Shown: positions 9,694 through 17,794 of the stretch, in pieces
Layout of the letters: each line of letters begins with the position of its first letter
How positions within the stretch are numbered: the first letter of the stretch is position 1
NCBI GenBank assembly: GCA_003389325.1
Contig: QQVE01000009.1
Span: 62,001-126,000 of the forward strand
Length of the DNA stretch: 64,000 nt
Direction of reading: 5' to 3'
Source: Planctomycetota bacterium
Lineage (GTDB): Bacteria; Planctomycetota; Planctomycetia; Pirellulales; PALSA-1355
The notes under the pieces: model-generated
Seen by the model: the letters and a program-made list of their open reading frames with translations, nothing else
What the model was told of the DNA's origin: nothing
The model's database searches: none
Position numbers and translations under genes: made by a program

Positions 9694-10000
9694 CGTGCGT
9701 CAGTTTTCGCAATAATCCAAGCTCCTGCTTGCGAAGCAGTCGGTGGCTTCGTCGTGGTTGCCTTGCGATCACTTGGGTCGCATAGAATGCGCAGCCGGCA
9801 ACTCTTCTCTTTTCCCTAAAATTTACCCTTACATCTCGAATTGTGCGAAACGCGTAGTTAGCATAGGAACGCAATGGGGCCTGTCATCTGCATCCCATCT
9901 CTGGCAGATGTGGAACACGGCGGATAAGTCATCTCTCTGAATCCTCTTTCATCAGGACGAATCGACGTGCGGGGCAAGCGCGTCCACGGAGAATTCAACT
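9694..10000 (+). other. Intergenic region before small unknown gene
   Basis: No convincing coding frame on either strand. The stretch is more AT-rich than its surroundings. It holds a candidate promoter (listed separately) and a small dyad, CATCT-CTGGC-AGATG, near 9897-9911. Confidence 0.5.
9841..9869 (+). promoter_or_regulatory. Candidate sigma-70-like promoter
   Basis: TTGTGC at 9841-9846 and TAGGAA at 9864-9869 are separated by 17 bases and would start transcription about 125 bases before the small gene at 10001. It rests on sequence match only. Confidence 0.35.
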
Positions 10001-10237
10001 ATGCTCGCTTACCCTAAAGTCGATCTTTCGCTGGACCGGTTGCGACGTGGCGGATGGGCCATGGGCGACCTCTGTGTCGAGCGTCCCGAGGGACGGGTGT
10101 GGATCGTAACCGGACATCGCCGCAAGCATTGGATCATTGCCCAGGCGCCGAGCCAGGCCGCTGCCTGGTTCCTGGCCTGGGAACAGGCGGCCAAACTAGC
10201 GCGCGAGAAAAAGAGGCGCCGTAGCCGCCGTCGCTAA
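10001..10237 (+). CDS. Small basic protein of unknown function
   Basis: A 78-residue protein with ATG at 10001 and GGAGAA 7 bases upstream. It has a compact body with GRVWIVTGHRRKHWIIAQ, a Trp/Ala-rich helix (AAAWFLAWEQAAKLA) and a strongly basic tail of Lys and Arg. No family is recognised. The basic tail would suit binding to nucleic acid, but that is only a possibility. A canonical terminator follows 30 bases after the stop, which supports it as a real single-gene unit. Confidence 0.65.
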   Translation: MLAYPKVDLSLDRLRRGGWAMGDLCVERPEGRVWIVTGHRRKHWIIAQAPSQAAAWFLAWEQAAKLAREKKRRRSRRR

Positions 10238-10266
10238 CACCGCAGCCAACGCTTGCAAAGTACGCA

Positions 10267-10302
10267 AAACCTGCCGCGCGATTCGTGCGGCAGGTTTTTT
10301 TT
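10267..10302 (+). terminator. Rho-independent terminator
   Basis: A perfect 11-bp stem (AAACCTGCCGC with GCGGCAGGTTT), a 9-base loop and a run of eight T. It ends the small basic protein gene. Confidence 0.9.
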
Positions 10303-10396
10303 GTCGCCGTGCGGCTTGCTCGCCAGGCCGCGCCATTGCGGCTAGACTAGGTTGGGCGGAACGAGACGACGTAGGGGCTTTGACAAGGAGGCTGGC

Positions 10397-10648
10397 ATGG
10401 CCACCCTGCAACGGTCGCCGCGCACGTGGCGCCAGGACGAACCGCCGAATTCGCCCATCACCATTCCCACCCCGGCCAAGGTGCGGGCCGAGGCCGCCCG
10501 AATCCGCAAGTCGTGGTCGCCGGGCGAACGGCTCCGGCGGGCCGAGCTGGCACGCCGCCTCCTGCTCGCCCAATGGATCACCGCGGGCGACGACTCCTTG
10601 AGGATTGCCTTTCAGCAGTTCACACCCAGGTTCCCGCCTTGGCGCTGA
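10397..10648 (+). CDS. Small hypothetical protein
   Basis: An 83-residue frame with ATG at 10397 and AAGGAGG 5 bases before it, a very good ribosome site. The protein is rich in Arg and Ala, starts MATLQRSPRTWRQDEPP, and contains a probable helix RAEAARIRKSWSPGERLRRAELARRLL. No known domain is seen. Its last 29 bases overlap the 3' end of the convergent oxidoreductase gene, which is unusual but possible. The C-terminal part could be read-through of non-conserved sequence. Confidence 0.5.
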   Translation: MATLQRSPRTWRQDEPPNSPITIPTPAKVRAEAARIRKSWSPGERLRRAELARRLLLAQWITAGDDSLRIAFQQFTPRFPPWR

Positions 10649-11603
10649 TGATCACCGCCTCGATCACGCGCATGTTGGCCACCGCGTCTTCCAATGGCGT
10701 GGGCACCGGCGTGTCGTCGAGCACGGCCCGGGCAAACAGGTCGCCCTGGATCGTGTACTGATCGCAGACGGGCAGTTCGATTTCGTCGATCGTACCATCG
10801 TGCTGGTGCCGCATCGTGCAGGGACGATCGGGCGGGGCGTTAAACGGGATATCGATCTCGACGCGACCGAGGGTGCCGAAGATGTTCACCCGCTGAAACG
10901 GCGCCAGTTGCGTACCGCAGGTAAACGTGGCCGTACCGCGATCGAATTCGAGAATGCCCGAGGCCAGGCGATCGATTTCCAGGTCGGGGTCGTACTCGAC
11001 GGTGCCTACCACACGCCAGGGCTCGGCGTCGAACAGGAAACGCGCGAGCGAGATGCAGTAGCAGCCGATGTCGAACAGCCCGCCGCCGCCGATCTCGGAC
11101 TGGTTGCGAATGTTGTCGGCATCGTCGTTGTAGTAGCTAAAGAAGGATTGCACGGTGCGCAACTCGCCGATGCTGCCGTCGGTGGCCAGTTGCTTGGCCC
11201 GCTGCCACTGGGGATGGTGGCGATACATGAAGGCTTCCATCACCTTCAGCTCCGGGTGTTCCTTGGCCGCGTCGACCAGCTCCTGTCCCTCGTTGGCCGA
11301 AAGCCCGATCGGCTTCTCGCACAGCACGTGCTTGCCAGCTTCGAGCGCTGCGATCGACCAGCGGACGTGTAGATGATTCGGCAGCGGGTTGTAAACGGCG
11401 TCGATCTCGGGGTCGTTCAGCAGTTCCTCATAGGATCCATACGCTTGCGGAATCTTCAGCCGTTTGGCCGCCCGCTCGGCCTTGCTCTTGTCGCGGGAGG
11501 CGATGGCCTTCACTTCGCAGAATTCGCCCTGCATGAGCGCCGGAATCACCTTCTCGACGCCGATTTTCGCAGTGCTCAGGATTCCCCAGCGAAGCTTTTT
11601 CAT
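10620..11603 (-). CDS. Gfo/Idh/MocA family oxidoreductase, cytosolic
   Basis: A 327-residue NAD(P)-dependent oxidoreductase with no signal peptide. I chose ATG at 11603 because the protein then starts directly with the Rossmann strand (MKKLRWGILSTAKIG). Family motifs follow: NPLPNHLH, HVLCEKPIGL with the conserved EKP lysine, and GGGGLFDIGCYCISLAR. The last motif is typical of trans-1,2-dihydrobenzenediol- or glucose-fructose-oxidoreductase-like members, so a sugar substrate is likely but not proven. Shine-Dalgarno is weak. The gene stands alone, convergent with the small gene at 10397. Confidence 0.88.
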   Translation of the reverse strand: MKKLRWGILSTAKIGVEKVIPALMQGEFCEVKAIASRDKSKAERAAKRLKIPQAYGSYEELLNDPEIDAVYNPLPNHLHVRWSIAALEAGKHVLCEKPIGLSANEGQELVDAAKEHPELKVMEAFMYRHHPQWQRAKQLATDGSIGELRTVQSFFSYYNDDADNIRNQSEIGGGGLFDIGCYCISLARFLFDAEPWRVVGTVEYDPDLEIDRLASGILEFDRGTATFTCGTQLAPFQRVNIFGTLGRVEIDIPFNAPPDRPCTMRHQHDGTIDEIELPVCDQYTIQGDLFARAVLDDTPVPTPLEDAVANMRVIEAVIISAKAGTWV

Positions 11604-11861
11604 TTTTGTGGCACTTTCGTGTGAAATAGGTTTGCTGCGCGATGGAATGTCGGCTAGGGATCGCGCCAGGAAAGGCCGATTGTAGTTGTAGTTAGCGTAT
11701 TTTGTCACGATGGTGCGGCAGCGTGCCGCGGCGCGATAGCATAGTTTGGCCCGGCCGTTGGCGAAAAATCCCCCACCCGCTTGAATCCCCCGGGCGGGGT
11801 TCGAGGTACTGACTACAGAGCACGTTCGGCGCTGGATCCCAAGCCCCCGGAGCGATTGAGC

Positions 11862-13682
11862 ATGAGGAATTCGTATGCCCTGGCCAGCGGCTTGCTGTTG
11901 GCACTGTCTTGTCTCGCGGCCGCCGGTTCCCCTGCCCGAGCCGACGAGGCGACAGCATCGACGCCGCTGGGCAAGCAAATCGCCAATTTCGAACTGCGCG
12001 ATTTCGGCGGCAAACCGTACACGCTCGACGCGCTGCGGGATAGGCAGGCCGTGGTCGTGGCCTTTCTGGGCACCGAGTGCCCGCTAGCCAAGCTTTATGC
12101 TCCGCGGCTGGTGCAACTGGCCGATCGATTTGCCGATTCCGGCGTGGCCTTTCTGGCAATCAATGCCAACCAGCAGGACTCGCTCTCCGAGATGGCGGCC
12201 TATGCCAAGAGCCACAAGCTGAACTTTCCGCTGCTCAAGGATGTGGGCAACGTGGTCGCCGACCAGATGGGCGCCGTGCGCACCCCGGAAGTCTTCCTGC
12301 TCGACGGGGACCGCAAGGTGTGCTACCGGGGCCGCATCGACGACCAGTACGTCGTCGGCCGTCAGCGCGACGCGGCTACCCGCGAAGACCTGGCCCTGGC
12401 CATCGAGGAGCTACTGGCCGGCAAACCCGTCAGCCAGGCCGTGACCGAAGCCCCGGGCTGCTTCATTGGCCGCGTGTACGAACCGTTGGAGGACGCCGAG
12501 GTGACGTACACGGGCGACGTGGCCGCCGTGCTGAACCGCCGCTGTGTGGAATGCCATCGCGACGGCGAGATCGCACCGTTCGCCCTCACCAGCTACGACG
12601 ACGTCGTCGGCTGGGCCGAAACGATCGCCGAGGTGATCAAGGACGAGCGGATGCCTCCCTGGCACGCCAATCCCGACTACGGCACGTTCAGCAACGACTG
12701 CCGCATGAGCCAGGAAGAGAAACAACTCATCTACGACTGGGTGGCCGCCGGCGCGCCGGAAGGCGATCCGGCCGACCTGCCCAAGCAGCCAGAGTTCTTC
12801 GCCGGCTGGCGGCTGCCGCGCATCGACCAGGAAGTGTTCATGTCCGACGAGGCCTTCCGCGTGCCCGCCGAGGGCACGGTGAGCTACAAGTACTTTTGGG
12901 TCGACCCGGGCTTCACCGAAGACAAGTGGATTCAAGGCGCGCAGTGCAAGGCCGGCAACCGCGAAGTGGTGCACCACATCATCGTGTTCGTCAAGCCGCC
13001 GCCGGGCGGCAAGCGCACGGGCCGCGGCAAGGGCATCTCACGCGGCTTCCTGGCGGCCACCGCCCCGGGCGCCGACCCACTGCTGCTCGAGGACGGCATG
13101 GCCAAGTTCGTGCCTGCCGGCTCGCAGCTCGTGTTTCAGATGCACTACACGCCCAATGGTTCGGCGCAGGACGATCGCAGCAGCATCGGTCTGATGTTTG
13201 CCGACCCGGCCGACGTGCGCAAGGAAGTCAACACGCTGGCCGCGCAGAACCACCTGCTGTTCATTCCGCCGCGGGAGCCCAACTACCAGACCAGCGCCTG
13301 GCATACGTTTCGCCGCGACACATTGCTGTTGAGCATGTTCCCCCACATGCACGTCCGCGGCAAAGCGTTCCGCTACGAGGTGCGCTATCCCGACGGCACC
13401 GAGGAGATCCTGCTCGACGTGCCGCGCTACGACTTCAACTGGCAGCAGACGTACGAGTTGGCCGAGCCCAAGCTGCTGCCCAAGGGGACGCGGATGCGGT
13501 GCCTGGCCGCCTACGACAACTCGACGGACAACATTGCCAACCCGAATCCCGATCGGATCGTCCACTGGGGCGACCAGACCTGGGACGAGATGCTGATCGG
13601 GTTCATGGAAGTCACGGATCCTGACCCGACACCGCGTACGGCGAAAACGGCGGCCACCAGTGACACCAGCGCCGCCCAATAG
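11862..13682 (+). CDS. Redoxin - cytochrome c - copper monooxygenase-like fusion protein
   Basis: A 606-residue exported protein with ATG at 11862 and GGAG 9 bases upstream. A signal peptide (residues 1-28) is followed by a thioredoxin-fold redoxin domain (about 35-190) with GTECPLAK, Cys73. Next is a cytochrome-like segment with CVECH (228-232). The C-terminal region (about 330-600) resembles copper type II ascorbate-dependent monooxygenases of the PHM/DBM group, with HH at 371-372, QMHY (His428) and FPHMH (495-497) as probable copper ligands. This domain set recurs in planctomycetes and related bacteria; the substrate is unknown. It is probably periplasmic. No partner gene is adjacent; the NHL protein gene follows after 120 bases. 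Confidence 0.85.
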   Translation: MRNSYALASGLLLALSCLAAAGSPARADEATASTPLGKQIANFELRDFGGKPYTLDALRDRQAVVVAFLGTECPLAKLYAPRLVQLADRFADSGVAFLAINANQQDSLSEMAAYAKSHKLNFPLLKDVGNVVADQMGAVRTPEVFLLDGDRKVCYRGRIDDQYVVGRQRDAATREDLALAIEELLAGKPVSQAVTEAPGCFIGRVYEPLEDAEVTYTGDVAAVLNRRCVECHRDGEIAPFALTSYDDVVGWAETIAEVIKDERMPPWHANPDYGTFSNDCRMSQEEKQLIYDWVAAGAPEGDPADLPKQPEFFAGWRLPRIDQEVFMSDEAFRVPAEGTVSYKYFWVDPGFTEDKWIQGAQCKAGNREVVHHIIVFVKPPPGGKRTGRGKGISRGFLAATAPGADPLLLEDGMAKFVPAGSQLVFQMHYTPNGSAQDDRSSIGLMFADPADVRKEVNTLAAQNHLLFIPPREPNYQTSAWHTFRRDTLLLSMFPHMHVRGKAFRYEVRYPDGTEEILLDVPRYDFNWQQTYELAEPKLLPKGTRMRCLAAYDNSTDNIANPNPDRIVHWGDQTWDEMLIGFMEVTDPDPTPRTAKTAATSDTSAAQ

Positions 13683-13802
13683 CTCGGGCGCCGCAACGTT
13701 CTGGCGGGAAGGCACGCTCGGCGCGTTGAGCCTGGCACCGCGTGGGTTATGATGGACGGCGAGCCAACGCTTCCATCCACCCACGAGCCCAGGTGCCACG
13801 CC

Positions 13803-14888
13803 ATGCCCACGCCCGACCCTGATTCTCGTTCCACGGCCGCTTCGCGTCGCGCGTTTCTCAAGAACACGGCCGCCGCGGCCATCAGCACGACGGCGCTGCC
13901 CACCATCCTGCACGCCGCCGACAAGTCGGGAAGCAAGTTGCCCGTGCTGGGCGAGGGCGAGCACCGCTACGAGGCCGAGCACGATTGGGGCGAGTTGCCC
14001 GGCGACGTCACCTGGGGCGAGACGCACGGCGTGGCGGTGGACGAAGCCGGCTTGATCTACATCAAGCACCGCACGCTCTCCCAGGAGCCGATGGATTCGA
14101 TCGTCGTATTCGATCCCGAGGGCAAGTGCGTGCGACAGTTCGGCAAGGAGTACCACGCCGGCGGCCACGGCATCGACATTCGCAAGGAAGACGGCGAGGA
14201 GTTCCTCTACCTGTGCGACATCGAGCATCGCAACGTCGTCAAGACCACGCTCGACGGTGAGCACGTGTGGGAGATGCAGTTTCCCGCCGAGGCGGAACTC
14301 TACACCGACATCAAGCAGTTTCGCCCGACCAACGTGGCCTTTGCTCCCGACGGCGGTTTCTACGTGGCCGACGGTTACGGCTCGCACTACATCCATCAGT
14401 ACGACAAGAACGCCAAGTGGGTCCGCAGTTGGGGCGGCGCCGGTACCGAAGAGGGCAAGATGCGCACGCCCCACGGCATCTGGCTCGACAATCGCCCGGG
14501 CCGCGAGCCGTCGATCGTCGTGGCCGATCGGGCCAATGCCCGGCTACAGTACTTCACACTCGACGGCAAGTTCCAAAAAATCATCGAGGGCGTCAGCTTC
14601 CCGGCCCACTTCGACATCCGCGGCACCGACCTGCTCGTACCCGATCTGCACGCGCGGGTGACGATCATGGACGGTGACAACGACGTGATCGTGCACTTGG
14701 GTTACGACCAGGCGTGGACCGACCAGGTGCTCGGCGGCGGCAAGCTCACCATGCGTCGCGAGCCCAATCGCTGGCAAGCCGGCCGCTTCATCCACCCCCA
14801 CGACGCCTGCTACGACGCGAGCGGCAACATCTTCGTCGTCGAATGGGTGCCGACGGGGCGGGTGACGAAGCTGCGGAAGGTGTCGTAG
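13803..14888 (+). CDS. NHL-repeat six-bladed beta-propeller protein, Tat-exported
   Basis: A 361-residue protein. A Tat signal (SRRAFLKNTAAAAISTTALP) precedes a beta propeller with NHL-type blades, for example ETHGVAVDEAGLIYI, HGIDI, FAPDGGFYVADGYG, TPHGIWLD and HPHDACYDASGNIFVVEW. Such secreted planctomycete proteins resemble peptidylamidoglycolate lyase propellers but function is unknown. I prefer the ATG at 13803 because it puts the Tat motif about 17 residues in; another in-frame ATG lies at 13749. The neighbouring fusion protein has a PHM-like copper domain. PHM and the amidating lyase act in sequence in animals, so the adjacency is suggestive. Confidence 0.82.
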   Translation: MPTPDPDSRSTAASRRAFLKNTAAAAISTTALPTILHAADKSGSKLPVLGEGEHRYEAEHDWGELPGDVTWGETHGVAVDEAGLIYIKHRTLSQEPMDSIVVFDPEGKCVRQFGKEYHAGGHGIDIRKEDGEEFLYLCDIEHRNVVKTTLDGEHVWEMQFPAEAELYTDIKQFRPTNVAFAPDGGFYVADGYGSHYIHQYDKNAKWVRSWGGAGTEEGKMRTPHGIWLDNRPGREPSIVVADRANARLQYFTLDGKFQKIIEGVSFPAHFDIRGTDLLVPDLHARVTIMDGDNDVIVHLGYDQAWTDQVLGGGKLTMRREPNRWQAGRFIHPHDACYDASGNIFVVEWVPTGRVTKLRKVS

Positions 14889-14905
14889 GGTACCAGGCTC
14901 ACTCC

Positions 14906-15697
14906 GTGAGCCGTCGCAGCATCGCGCAGGTCATCGATGGTGCTAGCGTCTCCAATACGTCAGCTTTCATTGGCGAGTCGGACTACAATTCCACCTTAAG
15001 AACGTCTCTCGTAGTCGTCAGCGGCGCGGGCTCCGTTTGGGAAAGCTCCGGCATCGTGGTTGTCGGCGGAGCTCTTGGTCCCCCGATAACTGGGATCCCA
15101 GTCGCAACCGGATTCGGCCACGTCGACGTCCGCGACGGAGGGCTCGTGATTGCCGCTGGCGAAAACGGCATGGCAATCACCGCCCATGGCACCCTGACCG
15201 GTGACCGCGGCACCGTGGAGGGCGATGTGACCAGCCGCGGGCTGGTCAGCCCGGGCCAGGGCCTTGGCATCCTGACGATCGACGGCAACTACACGCAGGA
15301 ACTTGTGGTTTCCTGGGAGCCGGCGGGAACGCTCGCCATCGAACTGGGCGGAGTCGCCGCCGGCCAGTTCGACCAGCTCGTCGTCACCGGCGACGTGTCG
15401 CTGGACGGTCTGCTCGACGTACAGCTCGTGCCCGGCTTTCAACTCGGGCTGAACCAGCGTTTCGACATCCTGCCGGTTGGCGGCTCGCTGGAGGGCACTT
15501 TCTACGGCCTGGCCGAGGGCGATCCCGTGGGCACGTTTGACGGCGTCGACCTGTTCATCACGTATGGCGGACCGGCCGCCCCTGGCGTGGCCCTCTACAC
15601 GGTTCCCGAGCCGACGAGCTTCGTGCTGATGTTCACGGCGCTGGCGCTGTTTGCCGGATGCGTGCGTCGGTATCGATTCTCACGGCGTGACCCATAA
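14906..15697 (+). pseudogene. PEP-CTERM protein remnant lacking its N-terminus
   Basis: An open frame of about 264 codons that ends in a clear PEP-CTERM sorting tail: VPEPTSFVLMF, a hydrophobic stretch and a basic end (VRRYRFSRR). The body is repetitive beta structure of the autotransporter-associated type (GHVDVRDGGLVIAAGENG, LVSPGQGLGILTIDGNYTQ). No ATG, ribosome site or signal peptide precedes it; the only possible start is a GTG at 14906 with nothing in front. Exported PEP-CTERM proteins need a signal peptide, so this is most likely the 3' part of a larger gene whose 5' part was lost. The alternative is an unrecognised start. Confidence 0.6.
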
Positions 15698-15972
15698 TGC
15701 CCAGCGGCCGCTGCTTTTCGGTGACGGGCACGTTTGACGACAGCGTCATGACGTCGGGCATTCTCGAGTCACGGTTTGTCGGCAGTAGAATCCGGTTTTT
15801 CCGCCGGTCGCGTTAGCTTCGGCAAGCTGGGCCGATTTTGCGGGTGTGCCCGGTCGTGCGACCCTTGTGGCACGCGCGGCGGCGGGGCATAACCTACGCT
15901 TGGCATAGTTAAGCCCCGGCCGCGGGCCGGGAGCGTGGGGTATCTGATTCATCTGCCTAGAGGGACACTGTA

Positions 15973-16287
15973 ATGACGAAGACACTGTTCATGGTCGGCG
16001 TGCTGGCCACCGGTCTGCTGATCGTCGGCTGTACGGATGCCACGAAAGAGGCGACCGACAAAGCCGTCGACGAAGTCAAGGAAGCCGGCGCCGCCACGGG
16101 CGATGCGCTCGGCGAAGCTGCCGAAGACGTCGGTGACGCCGCCGCCGGTGCGGTCGAAGGCGGTAAGGAAGCGATTGAAGACGCCGGCGACAAGACCGAG
16201 GATGCCGCCGAAGAGGTCAAGGAAGAGACCAAGGAAGCTGCCGCCGAGGGCGAGGAGAAGGTCGAAGACGCGACCGACGACCAATAG
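15973..16287 (+). CDS. Small Ala/Glu/Lys-rich lipoprotein
   Basis: A 104-residue protein with a lipoprotein signal (LATGLLIVGC, lipid-modified Cys near residue 20). The rest is almost only Ala, Glu, Lys, Asp, Gly and Val in a roughly 11-residue rhythm (KEATDKAVDEVKEAG, EAAEDVGDAAAG). This pattern predicts a long amphipathic, acidic helix or helical bundle, similar to LEA-like or apolipoprotein-like proteins; related small lipoproteins are seen in other planctomycetes. No enzymatic motif exists. A role in envelope stability or membrane surface coating is possible but not shown. A long hairpin follows the gene. Confidence 0.75.
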   Translation: MTKTLFMVGVLATGLLIVGCTDATKEATDKAVDEVKEAGAATGDALGEAAEDVGDAAAGAVEGGKEAIEDAGDKTEDAAEEVKEETKEAAAEGEEKVEDATDDQ

Positions 16288-16322
16288 CCCTCCGCCACGC
16301 CCCGGAAGCTTGACTCGCACGA

Positions 16323-16368
16323 GAGGCAGCCGCGCCAGCAACAACGCGCGGCTGCCTCGCGTCGTTTT
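16323..16368 (+). terminator. Hairpin terminator candidate
   Basis: A perfect 13-bp inverted repeat (GAGGCAGCCGCGC with GCGCGGCTGCCTC, 10-base loop) followed after six bases by four T. It lies between two convergent genes and probably ends the lipoprotein transcript; the T tract is weak. Confidence 0.55.
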
Positions 16369-16378
16369 ACGAAACTGC

Positions 16379-16831
16379 TTAGGCGGCCTTGCGACGCTCC
16401 TCCACCGGTGTTTGCCGGATCTCCTCGCGGTTGGGCCGTCGTCGCGAGCGAAAGACCCAGTGCGTCTGTAGCTGGTAGCCGAACAGCGTGGCCAGGCTCA
16501 TGGCCACGGCTTGCCCCGACAGCGGTGCCAGCAGCCCGCGGCCAACGATCCAATCGAGAAGTGCCAGGTTCACCAGGAACGCGAGCAGCACGGAGATCGC
16601 ATACTTGCCGAATCCCTGCCGCACGTGCTCCCGATCGGCGAACGTGCTGCCGCGATGCAGCAAGTAGCCGAAGCCGATGCTGAATATGTAGCTGGCCGCC
16701 AGCGCCAGGTTGTAGTGCCAGCCAAGTTGCACCAGCGCCGCGAACAGCACGTACGTAACCGCGAAGTTCAGCGCGCCCACGCTGAAGAACACCAGCAATC
16801 GTCGGAACTCTCGTACGGCCGCTGTGCGCAT
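16379..16831 (-). CDS. GtrA family membrane protein
   Basis: A 150-residue integral membrane protein with four predicted transmembrane helices. It shows the GtrA family pattern: FFSVGALNFAVTYVLF in helix 1, a long helix 2 ending in FGYLLHRGSTF, KYAISVLLAFLVNLALLDWIV in helix 3 and ATLFGYQLQTHWVFR at the end. GtrA proteins are thought to help flip or transfer undecaprenyl-linked sugars in O-antigen and cell-wall glycan modification. No glycosyltransferase partner is adjacent. The first ATG at 16831 is used. Confidence 0.85.
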   Translation of the reverse strand: MRTAAVREFRRLLVFFSVGALNFAVTYVLFAALVQLGWHYNLALAASYIFSIGFGYLLHRGSTFADREHVRQGFGKYAISVLLAFLVNLALLDWIVGRGLLAPLSGQAVAMSLATLFGYQLQTHWVFRSRRRPNREEIRQTPVEERRKAA

Positions 16832-17258
16832 CGGAAGACTGGGACCTCGCTAACGGCAGGCGCCGCCCGCTTGCTCTAGAGACCTCAAGGGCTCGGGGCG
16901 AGGAAGTTACCGCGCGAGGGGGAAAGCGGGAAGACGGTTTTGTGCGAGGCTGTGGCAGACGCTGCCCCTTGCTTGCGGGGGCCCGAGGGCGTGCTGGCGC
17001 CGGTGGCCCTGGGGGGTGATCGGAAGAATCCGAACATCATGGGGAGTTTTCGCTCGAATTCCAACGGCGGGGTTTTGCCCAGCGGGGTGTTTTCGGCGAT
17101 AATGGAGGAAGTCCCGGGCCGCTCCCATCTTGGTTGGCGCGACGCGGCTTGGTGGCGCCGAGTTGGCGTCAGCGCGCGATTGAACAGGCGGCATCACGAG
17201 GCATTTGCGTCGGTGTTTTGCGTGCACCTTTGCGCTAGGGCGCAGTGCCCGAAAATAC

Positions 17259-17286
17259 TTGACCGATGTAACATTAGATGTATCAT
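17259..17286 (+). promoter_or_regulatory. Candidate sigma-70-like promoter in intergenic region
   Basis: TTGACC at 17259-17264 and TATCAT at 17281-17286 with a 16-base spacer, in a locally AT-rich patch. A start would lie near 17293, far (about 500 bases) from the kinase gene. Confidence 0.4.
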
Positions 17287-17545
17287 CCGGTTATTTACCG
17301 GCCCCTATTTCCATCGATCCTTTCGCGCGAGGAGTTGGATGCCGTGGGATCGTCGGTCGAGGTGTTCACCCAGCGAGCACTTCCTCGGCGAGCGGCGCAG
17401 ATCATTTGGCCGGTTTCATGCGGAGTGAGCGCACACGAGTTGCCGGGGCACGGTGGTTCGCGGGTCGCATGCAAGAAAGGGCAAGCGAAGCCATTGGGAG
17501 GGGACCCACGCAACGATTTCGATGCTTCGACGGACAAACGGTTTA

Positions 17546-17590
17546 GCCCGCTTCGCTCCGAGAGCGAAAGACACGGCGGGGCCGTTTTTT
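17546..17590 (+). terminator. Candidate terminator ending a possible small RNA
   Basis: A 7-bp stem with 3-base loop (TTCGCTC-CGA-GAGCGAA), extended by CCCGC pairing with GCGGG across an asymmetric bulge, then GCC-G and six T. It may end a transcript of about 300 bases from the promoter near 17259. The bulge makes this less certain than the other terminators. Confidence 0.4.
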
Positions 17591-17794
17591 CAGGGACGGA
17601 AACACTGCCCAGCTCTAGTCGAGGTTAAGCCGGCCGCCGCGGCGGCGCGCGACTCCTACTCAAAAGACCGTCCTCAACAGACCGTCGCCCCCTGCCACGT
17701 GCAGCCGCCACCAGCAAGCTGGCGCTACAGGGCAGCGGGATTGATGATATCATGACGCAGGCTGATTTTTCCGGTTTTTTCTGACGCGCGTGCA

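Larger units (their letters stand above)
16832..17794 (+). other. Long non-coding stretch upstream of Ser/Thr kinase
   Basis: About 960 bases with no coding frame I can support on either strand: the open frames here lack domains, good starts and consistent composition. The stretch contains a promoter-like site and a terminator-like hairpin, listed separately, which could delimit a short RNA. A possible 29-codon frame (ATG at 17339 after AGGAG) is too short to trust. Confidence 0.5.

Noticed and set aside
13038..14474. 478-codon open frame on the minus strand across the fusion and NHL genes
   Set aside because: It spans two well-supported plus-strand genes and reads as the high-GC shadow of their codons.
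17103..17140. GAGGAAGTCCCGGGC resembles the start of bacterial RNase P RNA
   Set aside because: The conserved later parts of RNase P RNA (such as the ACAGAAA and GGTAAGGGTGAAA segments) are absent within the following 400 bases, and the match has an extra base.
16940..17628. Several plus-strand frames of 110-160 codons upstream of the first kinase
   Set aside because: They overlap one another in different frames, lack domains and good starts, and show no codon-position bias that I can see.
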